A DNA stretch of 64,000 nucleotides from CBDEUK01 sp965250225. Lineage in GTDB: Bacteria > Pseudomonadota > Gammaproteobacteria > Eutrophobiales > Eutrophobiaceae. The stretch lies in NCBI GenBank assembly GCA_965250225.1, contig CBDFNQ010000028.1:90219-154218 (forward strand), in the 5' to 3' direction. The notes beneath the pieces are model-generated. The model did not search any database. It was not told the origin of the DNA and was given only the letters and a program-made list of their open reading frames with translations. The translations under genes were made by a program, and so were the position numbers. Position 1 is the first letter of the stretch. Each line of letters opens with the position of its first letter. This document shows, piece after piece, positions 1 to 7,649 of this stretch.

Positions 1-277
1 ATGCGCGCACTTTAACACACTATGGCGGTAAAACATCAGTTTTTTTTATGAGGGGGCGGAAATAAAATATCCTCTAGATTATGTTGGAGGTGTGACAAAG
101 GAAAGTAAAAGCAATCGTACGACACTGTTGATAAATATGGACGTACTTCATGTGTAGGAGCCCGGATTTGATTTGACAATTACACGTTTTATACAAGTAT
201 CTGTTAGTTTAGATTTGAGCTAAATTTTTTCTGCCTAAACCGATTTCCCATCTAGAAAATTTATAAAATGCTTTCTA
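1..277. other. intergenic, no gene seen
   Basis: AT-rich sequence with no convincing reading frame or RNA on either strand. It lies downstream of the small minus-strand gene at 278-436. Nothing else could be supported here. Confidence 0.5.
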
Positions 278-436
278 TTAATTTAAAACAGGGTTTGATG
301 AACTTGCTGCATCGTAGTAATCATCATTGATTGCTTCAAACGAATTTGAATAGTGGTTATCCATATCCATTAATAAATCATCCAGGATGATTAATGCGTT
401 TTCATAGGCAAATAAATTAAGTTCAAATTTGTTCAT
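278..436 (-). CDS. small acidic protein, 52 aa, unknown
   Basis: A 52-codon frame on the minus strand begins with ATG behind a very good ribosome binding site (TTAGGAGAAGTGAC then ATG) and ends in TAA. The protein starts MNKFELNLFAYENALIILDD and is rich in Asp, Glu and Asn, with no membrane segment or cysteine motif. It is transcribed divergently from the alg44-like gene, sharing a 345-bp intergenic region that holds the sigma-54 promoter and activator site. I do not recognise a family. The strong Shine-Dalgarno sequence and acidic composition favour a real gene; the function is unknown. Confidence 0.55.
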   Translation of the reverse strand: MNKFELNLFAYENALIILDDLLMDMDNHYSNSFEAINDDYYDAASSSNPVLN

Positions 437-637
437 GTCACTTCTCCTAAGTTAGTGCTATTGCAGATTTAAGTCAAATATCGCAAATACAATGCCAAAA
501 AGAAATTAATGAGTTGAAATATTAATAAAAACAATAAGATATATTTGTTAGGTAATAATTTTTTATAGTTTATTTAGTCATTGAATGCTGTCTTAGCATT
601 AAAAATTCCGTCTTGATTCGCATATTGCAAATATCCA

Positions 638-655
638 ATTGCAAACTGCAAAAAT
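638..655 (+). promoter_or_regulatory. putative activator binding site (UAS 1)
   Basis: The sequence ATTGCAAACTGCAAAAAT matches two other copies in the window (18923-18942 and 22358-22377) with the shared pattern ATTGCAA-N2-TGCAAA. Its centre is about 107 bp upstream of the start predicted from the sigma-54 promoter at 726-742, a normal distance for an NtrC-type enhancer site. That the regulator encoded at 10681-12084 binds it is inference. Confidence 0.55.
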
Positions 656-725
656 CACATGTTTTACATGCCCAGTTTATTAGAAAAATTAACATAAGCT
701 ATTGATATTTCTATTGATAGTTGTC

Positions 726-742
726 TTGGCATCGTGCTTGCT
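726..742 (+). promoter_or_regulatory. sigma-54 promoter of the alg44-alg8 operon
   Basis: TTGGCATCGTGCTTGCT fits the -24/-12 consensus (TTGGCACG-N4-TTGCW) with the GG and GC doublets at exact spacing. Predicted transcription start is near 753, followed by the ribosome binding site AGAGGA before the ATG at 782. An NtrC-family activator gene lies in the same locus. Confidence 0.75.
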
Positions 743-781
743 GATATTAGGGCATAACTAACTATTAACAAAGAGGACTAA

Positions 782-2425
782 ATGAAAGTAACACGCGAAA
801 AACCAAGTCAACGTCGACACCACCGGGTTAATGCAGCCCTGCGGATTAATGTTAACGGTGAAACCTATACCGCAATGGATTGGGGGCTGGGTGGGTTCGC
901 GTTGGACGGTTGGAAAGATGCGTCCTTGCAGGCAGGTGATAATTTTTCCTGTAATTTTTGTTTACCCTTCCAGGGGTTTGATATCCGCTTTGATCTAGAT
1001 GCCGAAGTTGTGCGTATTAGCGATGACGAACGACTTGCTGCCAAATTTGTTTCACTTGATAACCGGCAAAAGGAGTTGATGACTTACTTCATCGATGAAC
1101 TGGTTCGTGGTTCCATGATGAGTATTGACGATACCTTATTACGAATTGATTCACCGGTGACCCCGGTATCGACCAAACCTGATCCCAGTCCTGCCAGTGA
1201 GATCCCTAAATCACGTTGGTCGCTAAAATTAATCACCATGACAGCAATTTATCTCAGCGGTGGGATGAGCTTACTTGTTTATATTGTGTTTACCCTCTAT
1301 GCCAATTATTTTAGCCTGGAAGTGGATTCCGGTGTCGTAACTGCACCGATTGAAAAGATTGTTTCGACAACGGATGGTCAAATCAGAAAGGTATCTATCG
1401 GTATTGATGAATTTGTTACGAAGGGTTACAAGTTGATTACGATTGAAGATTCCAAGGTTGAACGGGATATTGAACTGGCCAAGGTTAATATTGAGCGCAC
1501 CCGTTCTGAGGTAGAACTAAAACAACAGGAACTTTCTATCGAGCGGGACAAGCTGGATGACTATCGTTACGTCACAATCAATATGATCGATGAATTAAAT
1601 GCGAGTATCGATTCTTTAACTAAACAAAAGTTTTATGCGAAGAAAGATGTTGCACGTTTTAATAAACTGATCCGGGATGATTATGTCCCACATCAACAGT
1701 TGGATGGTGCCAAATCGTTGTTAGCCAAGATTGAAGGTGAGCTGGCTAGGAAAAAACTCGAACTTAAAAAATACCAGACACTACTGAAGAAGATTAATGC
1801 CGGTCGCTATTTTACCGGTGAACGTTTTGAAGGCAGATCAAAAGAACTTGAGGCAGAGGTTAATCAGTTAAAAGAAGAAGTCGCCTTGACGACACGTGAA
1901 TTGGTCGCCTTGTATGAACATAAAGAACGACTAACGATTCAAGCACCTAGCAATGGTCGTTTGGTTGATATGTTAAAAACGGTGGGCAGTAGTACCAAAC
2001 GTGGTGAAGCGATTGCCCTGTTTGAGCGGGAAGAGAATCGAGTTATCGAAGTTTTCTTGACCCAGGATGAAGTGATCGATATTCGTATGGGTAATAAAGC
2101 ACGGGCTTATTTTCCATCAAAAGATATTATCGTTAATACCTTTATTAAGAAGATTGATCGTACTGAAGGTTATATCGATGAAATTGAGAGTCGTTATAAC
2201 TGGCGTGGAGTTGAAGATCGTACCGCTAAAGTGACTTTAGAGATCCTGGGTTATAACGATGCCGAGATTCGTGAACAGTTTACCCCTGGTTTACCTGTTG
2301 TTGTCATTTTCCCGAATATTCAAACCGGTGTAGTCGGTAACTTTATTAATTCTATTCGTTCTCAAACGGGGAGTGTGAAAAAAATAGAAACGCCTGAGGA
2401 GAAGATCGGTGGTATCTACTTATAA
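782..2425 (+). CDS. alg44: Alg44-like PilZ and HlyD-type membrane-fusion protein
   Basis: Predicted co-polymerase subunit of an alginate-type polysaccharide synthase; the PilZ domain would bind cyclic di-GMP and switch the partner glycosyltransferase on. Residues 10-105 form the PilZ domain with RRHHR (11-15) and DWGLGG (33-38, a Gly replacing the usual Ser). One membrane segment follows at about 147-175, then a periplasmic HlyD-like part: first lipoyl half, a long coiled coil (about 225-385) and the second half with APSNGRL. At 547 residues it is longer than Pseudomonas Alg44 (about 390), mainly through the coiled coil. It overlaps the next gene by 17 bp, so the two are probably translationally coupled. 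It is first in a sigma-54-promoted operon. Family assignment rests on domain order plus the adjacent alg8-like gene. Confidence 0.8.
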   Translation: MKVTREKPSQRRHHRVNAALRINVNGETYTAMDWGLGGFALDGWKDASLQAGDNFSCNFCLPFQGFDIRFDLDAEVVRISDDERLAAKFVSLDNRQKELMTYFIDELVRGSMMSIDDTLLRIDSPVTPVSTKPDPSPASEIPKSRWSLKLITMTAIYLSGGMSLLVYIVFTLYANYFSLEVDSGVVTAPIEKIVSTTDGQIRKVSIGIDEFVTKGYKLITIEDSKVERDIELAKVNIERTRSEVELKQQELSIERDKLDDYRYVTINMIDELNASIDSLTKQKFYAKKDVARFNKLIRDDYVPHQQLDGAKSLLAKIEGELARKKLELKKYQTLLKKINAGRYFTGERFEGRSKELEAEVNQLKEEVALTTRELVALYEHKERLTIQAPSNGRLVDMLKTVGSSTKRGEAIALFEREENRVIEVFLTQDEVIDIRMGNKARAYFPSKDIIVNTFIKKIDRTEGYIDEIESRYNWRGVEDRTAKVTLEILGYNDAEIREQFTPGLPVVVIFPNIQTGVVGNFINSIRSQTGSVKKIETPEEKIGGIYL

Positions 2426-3998
2426 CAAACCTTCATCATTAGTCAGCGGCGATCCTGTTCGGGAAACACCGGACAAGTGGACTATGAATTCACTGTACAA
2501 ACTGTTTTTCTACTTCGGTTGTTGTTTTATCGCGTTGAATGAATTGCCAAATACGATCTGGCAGCCGGAGTTGCGTCAATTTACCTTAATCATCGGCATA
2601 CTCGGTATCTGGCGTTATTCATGGTGGTTTGTGCATGCCGTACGCGCGGAGATCTATCAACGTTTAGTCTTCCCGAAAAAACGTGACCAGGCCGAACAAC
2701 TCTGGCAACAAGGTTGGCGACCGCCTCATGTGCATTTCATGATGACCACGTTTAAGGAAGTGAGAGATACAACAGAAAAGGTCGTTCAAAGCATTATCAA
2801 TGAAGCGCGTTTTTCCGGTGCGCCGGTGACCTTGTGGTTGGGTTCGGGCGATCCTTATGACGAAAACATTATCATCCGTTATCTGCAACAACATGCACAG
2901 GATGTGGATATTGAATTGGTTATGATCCGGCAGAATGTTTCCGGTAAACGCATGGCGATTGGACTTGTTTTACGCGCGATGAGTCGGCGCGGTATTCATA
3001 AAGATGATCTGATCGTGTTTATGGATGGCGATGCAATTTTAGCGCAGGGTATTTTGCAGAAGTGTTGTCCTCTATTTGAGATGGACCCGGAGTTGCAAGC
3101 ACTAACAACTGACGAAGAAGTGATTTGTTTCGGACCCAGGTGGGTCGAAATTTGGTTAAAGATGCGATTTGCACAACGACGTCTGGCAATGCAATCTCAT
3201 GCACTTTCTAACAAAGTCTTAACCCTGACTGGCCGGATGTCTGTGTTTCGGGCCAAGCATTTAACCCGGCTTGAATTTATTCGTATGCTGGAAGCTGATC
3301 ATTTGTCGCATTGGCTCTGGGGCAAGTTTCGTTTTCTGTCAGGCGATGACAAGAGCACCTGGTATTACATGCTGACCCAGGACGCAAAGATGCTTTATGT
3401 ACCCGATGCTCTGGTTTATACCGTTGAAGAGATCACTGGTTCCGGTATTGAACGCATGACACAAAACTTCCGGCGTTGGTCCGGCAACATGTTACGTAAC
3501 GGGACACGTTGTATCTTACTGGGGCCGCGTAAGGTGGGTTTGTTTATTTGGTGGTGTGTTGTTGATCAACGTATTGCGATGTGGACCATGCTGGTCAGTC
3601 CAATTGTTGCGTTGAACGTGAGTTTATTACATACCTCTTCTTATATCTTGTCCTATTTGGTCTGGATTGCAATCTCCAGAATGTTGTTGTCCTTATTTTT
3701 ATATCGGTATTGTGATCGAATCTATTTGTCGTTTCCTTTTATTCTTTATGTTAATCAATTGCTCAACGCTTCGGTCAAGGTGTATTGCATCTTTCGTTTA
3801 TCCAAACAGCGTTGGACCAACCGCGGCGATCAATCGGCCGGCTTTGATGACAGTATCAAAGAGAGATTACGTAACGTAATGGCGAGTTACATAACCAGTG
3901 TATGGGTGAGCGCATTAGTGTTTGCGACAGCCATCTATACCACGCTCATTAATTTGCCATCATCGTTCTCGATAGCAACCTTACTGAGTTACTTATAA
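2409..3998 (+). CDS. alg8: Alg8-like processive glycosyltransferase (family GT2)
   Basis: Membrane-bound processive glycosyltransferase expected to polymerise GDP-mannuronate into mannuronan or a related polymer. GT2 motifs are visible: nucleotide/metal-binding MDGD (205-208), TDEE (234-237), GDD (312-314) and the RRWSGNMLRNG segment (355-365), equivalent to the QxxRW motif and typical of Alg8. Hydrophobic segments at the N terminus (about 30-75) and C terminus (about 375-525) would bracket the cytosolic catalytic domain. Length 529 residues, near Alg8 (about 494). It overlaps alg44 by 17 bp and is followed 31 bp later by the RTX gene. AlgD, AlgC and AlgA homologues in the same window support a GDP-mannuronate substrate; the polymer itself is inferred. 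Confidence 0.85.
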   Translation: MVSTYNKPSSLVSGDPVRETPDKWTMNSLYKLFFYFGCCFIALNELPNTIWQPELRQFTLIIGILGIWRYSWWFVHAVRAEIYQRLVFPKKRDQAEQLWQQGWRPPHVHFMMTTFKEVRDTTEKVVQSIINEARFSGAPVTLWLGSGDPYDENIIIRYLQQHAQDVDIELVMIRQNVSGKRMAIGLVLRAMSRRGIHKDDLIVFMDGDAILAQGILQKCCPLFEMDPELQALTTDEEVICFGPRWVEIWLKMRFAQRRLAMQSHALSNKVLTLTGRMSVFRAKHLTRLEFIRMLEADHLSHWLWGKFRFLSGDDKSTWYYMLTQDAKMLYVPDALVYTVEEITGSGIERMTQNFRRWSGNMLRNGTRCILLGPRKVGLFIWWCVVDQRIAMWTMLVSPIVALNVSLLHTSSYILSYLVWIAISRMLLSLFLYRYCDRIYLSFPFILYVNQLLNASVKVYCIFRLSKQRWTNRGDQSAGFDDSIKERLRNVMASYITSVWVSALVFATAIYTTLINLPSSFSIATLLSYL

Positions 3999-4029
3999 CG
4001 TTTATTTTAACTAAAACAGGAGAAAAGAA

Positions 4030-5760
4030 ATGTCTACGACAATCAAACCAATTACAGGCACGAGTCAGGATGATGTGCTTCAAGGTGGAAATGCACATGA
4101 AGTGCTATCGGGTCGAGCGGGTGATGACTCCATCTATGCTGGCAACGGTCAGGATGAAGGCTGGGGTGGATCGGGCGACGATCTTATCCTGGGTCAAAAA
4201 GGCAATGATATCCTCTATGGTGGTGGTGGCCCGAGTTATATCAATCTGGCTGCAGTGACCATTACTGAGGACTATCAAGGTCAGGTTATCTTTGAAGGTG
4301 AATCGGCAGGTTACCGTAACTCCTTAGGCAGTTATAAGGTTGATGCCAATGGCAATATTTATGATGTGCAATTCCATTTTACCAATGCCAGCCTACAAGG
4401 GTCTGGTGGTGATCTGGTTGGCGGTCTGAGTTCGAGTTCCTTAGATCTGAATGCCGGTGATCAAGTTGGATTTTTCATCGTCGCCAATGGTTATTCCTAT
4501 AACAGTGCTTATAACGGTATGGACTTTGATACCGGTTCTTTGGCGTTTCGTAATGCCGATGGTTCACAGGCCAGTCTACAATCGAGTAATCCTTCGTTGT
4601 GGTATGTGAGTGCGAGTGGTGATGAGCAACAACTTAACTACCATACATATCATACTGCCGCAGGTCTGGAGAATGATGATTACGGTCTGAACCCGGATGG
4701 TATTGCTCATACCGTTGGCTTACTGCATCCCGATTCCGGTCTTTTAACCTTGGGTTTCGAAGATCTGTATAACGGTGGAGATCTTGATTTTGATGATTCC
4801 GTTTTTACTATTGATATAGGTCAGTCGAATGCTCAGGTGTTAGATCCGAATGCGCCTGCTGCTTCTGGTGGTGGTGATGGTGCGCAGGGTAATGCCGGAT
4901 CGGGTAACGATCAGGTTGATGTATCGGAAAACGATGAGCTTTACGGTGGTGCCGGTAACGACTATGTGTACGGTCGTGCGGGTAACGATCTGCTTTACGG
5001 TAACAATGGTACAGATTCCGTTTACGGTGGTTCCGGTGCCGATCAGCTTTCTGGTCAGAGTGGTAGCGATCAGTTGGATGGCGGTAGCGGTGATGACAAT
5101 CTGGACGGTGGCAGTGGTGCTGATGTACTCGAAGGTAATTCGGGTAATGATAACCTGGCCGGCGGATCCGGTAATGACACCTTAAACGGTGGTTCCGGTG
5201 ATGATGTCATTGTCTCTGGTACTGGTAGAGATAATGTCGATGGTGGTTCAGGTAGCGATACCATTAGTTATGCCGATACCAGTAGTGCCGTTAAGATCGA
5301 TCTGCACAACAAGAAAGTCACCGGTGGTGATTCCGACACCATTCTTTCCATTGAAAACGCCATTGGTAGTGCCTTTGATGACACCTTCCGTGGTGATAAA
5401 CGCGATAACACACTCAATGCCGGTGACGGTGATGATGTATTACGCGGTGGAACGGGTGCAGATACCTTAACTGGTGGCGATGGTGCGGATACCTTCTTAT
5501 GGCGTCGTAAGGACATGGATGATGACCTTGATTCAATTCTTGATTTTGTACTTGCTGATGACACATTGCAGTTTGATGTGAGTTCATCACTTGCCAATCT
5601 TGATGTTGATCAATGGATTAACTTTACGACCGATGGCACCAACACATCACTGAAAGCAGACTTTGATGCAGACGGTGATTTTTCTAATGCCACAACATTT
5701 GTAGAACTGGATAACGTTAGCATTAATTCGTTAACGGATATTCAGATTTCTGTGGTGTAA
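4030..5760 (+). CDS. RTX calcium-binding protein with DUF4114 domain
   Basis: Predicted secreted calcium-binding protein, probably exported by type I secretion. The N-terminal 70 residues carry RTX-like repeats (GDDSIYAGNG, GDDLILGQKG, GNDILYGGGG). About residues 70-265 resemble a DUF4114 domain (GDQVGFFIVANG, then LGFEDL and DFDD). Residues 290-490 hold a second, longer array of GGxGxDxLx nonapeptides, followed by a hydrophobic, acidic C-terminal tail typical of type I secretion signals. There is no signal peptide and no recognisable enzyme domain, unlike AlgE-type epimerases, so a structural or matrix-binding role is more likely. It sits between the synthase genes and the type I secretion pair, with ribosome binding site AGGAG and a 576-residue product. 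Confidence 0.85.
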   Translation: MSTTIKPITGTSQDDVLQGGNAHEVLSGRAGDDSIYAGNGQDEGWGGSGDDLILGQKGNDILYGGGGPSYINLAAVTITEDYQGQVIFEGESAGYRNSLGSYKVDANGNIYDVQFHFTNASLQGSGGDLVGGLSSSSLDLNAGDQVGFFIVANGYSYNSAYNGMDFDTGSLAFRNADGSQASLQSSNPSLWYVSASGDEQQLNYHTYHTAAGLENDDYGLNPDGIAHTVGLLHPDSGLLTLGFEDLYNGGDLDFDDSVFTIDIGQSNAQVLDPNAPAASGGGDGAQGNAGSGNDQVDVSENDELYGGAGNDYVYGRAGNDLLYGNNGTDSVYGGSGADQLSGQSGSDQLDGGSGDDNLDGGSGADVLEGNSGNDNLAGGSGNDTLNGGSGDDVIVSGTGRDNVDGGSGSDTISYADTSSAVKIDLHNKKVTGGDSDTILSIENAIGSAFDDTFRGDKRDNTLNAGDGDDVLRGGTGADTLTGGDGADTFLWRRKDMDDDLDSILDFVLADDTLQFDVSSSLANLDVDQWINFTTDGTNTSLKADFDADGDFSNATTFVELDNVSINSLTDIQISVV

Positions 5761-5807
5761 ACCATATGGACACTCTGAAAATGCACTTTTTCCGCGATAG
5801 CAGTCTT

Positions 5808-5919
5808 ACCGATTTTTGCTCCTGTAAAATCGGTATACCGTACGTCCTGTACGTAAGTTCCGTGTCAAATGACCACCATGGATGGGGGGAATGCAGTTTT
5901 TGCAGGAGCAAAAAACTGC
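5808..5919. repeat. triple-hairpin repeat unit, copy 1
   Basis: Three adjacent palindromes follow the RTX gene: arms ACCGATTTT/AAAATCGGT (5808-5816, 5826-5834), CGTAC/GTACG (5839-5843, 5849-5853) and GCAGTTTTT/AAAAACTGC (5893-5901, 5911-5919). The segment ATGGATGGGGGGAATGCAG next to the last hairpin recurs near 22,630 (ATGGATGTCGGAAGTGCAG) and, weakly, near 14,740. It looks like a dispersed extragenic repeat; the first hairpin may also end transcription of the RTX gene. Confidence 0.55.
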
Positions 5920-6000
5920 CCTCAGATATTATCTATATACTCCGGTTCTCGGTTTTGGCCTCCTGCGTCGCTCTACCACCTACATATATGGACCCACTCC

Positions 6001-6256
6001 GTTTGCAAGACACTTTGACATTGATGTGAGAGGAAATCATTGCTCTCATATATCCGGCCTGTTTGTGGAAGCTTTTGTCTTCCTGGCCCTGATGGTTATT
6101 TGCGCTCACACTCCTCATCATCCTTACGGCCTATTCAATGGCCAATGCAGGTGGCAGGTTCTGAGTGAGCTGGTCTGACCACTCTTATCATCAAATCAAA
6201 TTATCTTTCGCAACTGAAGCAAGGGGTTTATCTCTTATTCAATTCATTTGTTCTGT
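6001..6256 (-). ncRNA. possible guide (seek/bridge) RNA region of the IS
   Basis: This 256-bp non-coding stretch lies between the transposase stop and the IS end. On the transposase strand it contains hairpin-prone segments such as GGCCATTGAATAGGCC. IS1111-type elements are known to encode their target-selecting RNA downstream of the transposase, so this is the expected position. No boundaries or target and donor loops could be assigned by eye. Confidence 0.35.
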
Positions 6257-7295
6257 TCATGCGACCACGCGATACGTCTCTCCTTTTGCCATAATGACCC
6301 AGGCCATGCGTGCCATCTTGTTGGCAACAGCAACACAGGCTTTATTGTGCCCTCTGCGTACTAACAGCTCTTGCGCCCATAAACTAAAGCGATCCGTCTT
6401 CTTCGCCGAGTGTCGTAGTACCGCCCGAGCACCGTGAATATACAGTGTCCTCAGATAGGCATTACCGCGTTTACTGATCCCCAGCAAGACTGTCTTGCCG
6501 CCACTCGAATGCTGTCCCGGCACCAAGCCTAACCACGCTGAAAAATGACGACCATTGACAAACTCTTTACCGTTGCCTGCCGCAGCAAAGGTCGCACTGG
6601 CGGTGAGTGGCCCAATGCCTAATACTTCATCCAAGCGCTGGCACACCTCGTTGTCCTGATTAAGGGAATTTATCCGTTGACTACATTGCTTAAGCTGTTG
6701 GTCGAGCGTCCGTAATTCGTCAAGCTGTTCGGCAAAACATTCTCGAGCCAGGCTGCTTAAGCCATTGTCCGCGTCTTCCAGCACCTCAGGTAAACTCTTA
6801 CGTACAGCAGCCACGCCTTGATTGATGACGAGTCCGTACTCCGCTAATAACCCACGTATCTGATCCACCAAGGCATTACGTTCTTTTTTGATACGTTCGC
6901 GGTGGCGATGAAAATTCTGAATATCTTGCTGTTCAATCGATTTAATCGGCACAAAACGCATGTTGGGCCGTTGCGCTGCTTCTGCGATGCCCTCGGCATC
7001 GTTATAGTCGTTCTTGTTGCCCTTCACAAAGGGTTTAACATATTGGGGGGCGATGAGTTTTACACGATGTCCCAAGGCAATAAATTCTCTTGCCCAATAA
7101 TGCGCGCCACCACAAGCCTCCATCACGATCAGACAGGATTCTATATTCGCCACTGTTGACAAGAGTTGTTTTCGCTTGAGTTGTTTCTTTCTCACTAACC
7201 GTCCTGTTTTGTTAACTGCGTAAAGGTGAAAAACTGATTTCGCCTAAAGCGCCTACTGTTGGTGCTATATCTAACCCGATTGTTGTAATCTTCAT
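6257..7295 (-). pseudogene. IS110-family transposase, frameshifted near N terminus
   Basis: The main frame (6257-7195, 312 residues) matches IS1111-type transposases: MEACGGAHYWARE, KGNKNDYNDAEGIAEA (DEDD acidic residues), then the C-terminal SAWLGLVPGQHSSGGK segment. The natural start is ATG at 7295, giving MKITTIGLDIA, which includes the first catalytic Asp; that frame stops at 7212. The frames join if 22 bp (7241-7262) are removed, restoring GLDIA-KSVFHLYAVNKTGR. The element therefore probably lacks active transposase, unless the insertion is an assembly error. Confidence 0.8.
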
Positions 7296-7386
7296 TGGTG
7301 ATCCACTCCGCTTTTGTTTAAATGGTTGTTATTAATTTCCATTTTGGCCCATTATGAGGCCGATTAAAAAGTGGAGTGGGTCCATA

Positions 7387-7649
7387 CCATTATCCATGCA
7401 GTCGTGCGCGAGACACTTCCTTACTCTCACGAAAAAATTACTACTTTCAGAGGCGTCCATTTCAAATGGAAATGGATCATTATTTATTCCATTCGGTTTG
7501 ATGGGGACTTGGGCCTTGTACCTTGGACGCTTCACTTTAAAGCATAGTGTCGACTATGGATTTATTGCCAAGCGCTCAACATGCCTGGTCCAATTTTTCC
7601 TAAATTCCGAATCCTCCATAAAGTTTGCGGTTCTTCAGGAGAAAATCTG
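7387..7649. other. intergenic between IS and secretion genes
   Basis: 263 bp without a supported gene. No sigma-54 element or activator-like repeat was found here, so the source of transcription for the secretion pair after the IS insertion is unclear. Only short palindromic words are seen. Confidence 0.4.

Larger units (their letters stand above)
5987..7386 (-). mobile_element. IS110-family element, IS1111-type
   Basis: The element is bounded by a perfect 14-bp inverted repeat: TATGGACCCACTCC at 5987-6000 and GGAGTGGGTCCATA at 7373-7386. It contains one DEDD-type transposase gene (minus strand) with about 85 bp upstream and about 255 bp of non-coding DNA downstream. Inverted repeats near the ends together with a long downstream non-coding region fit the IS1111 group of the IS110 family. 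Exact ends cannot be fixed without an empty site. It lies between the RTX gene and the type I secretion genes. Confidence 0.75.

Noticed and set aside
4850..5597. Several long frames on other phases and the opposite strand inside the RTX gene
   Set aside because: They arise from the repetitive GGxGxD codons and have no ribosome binding sites.
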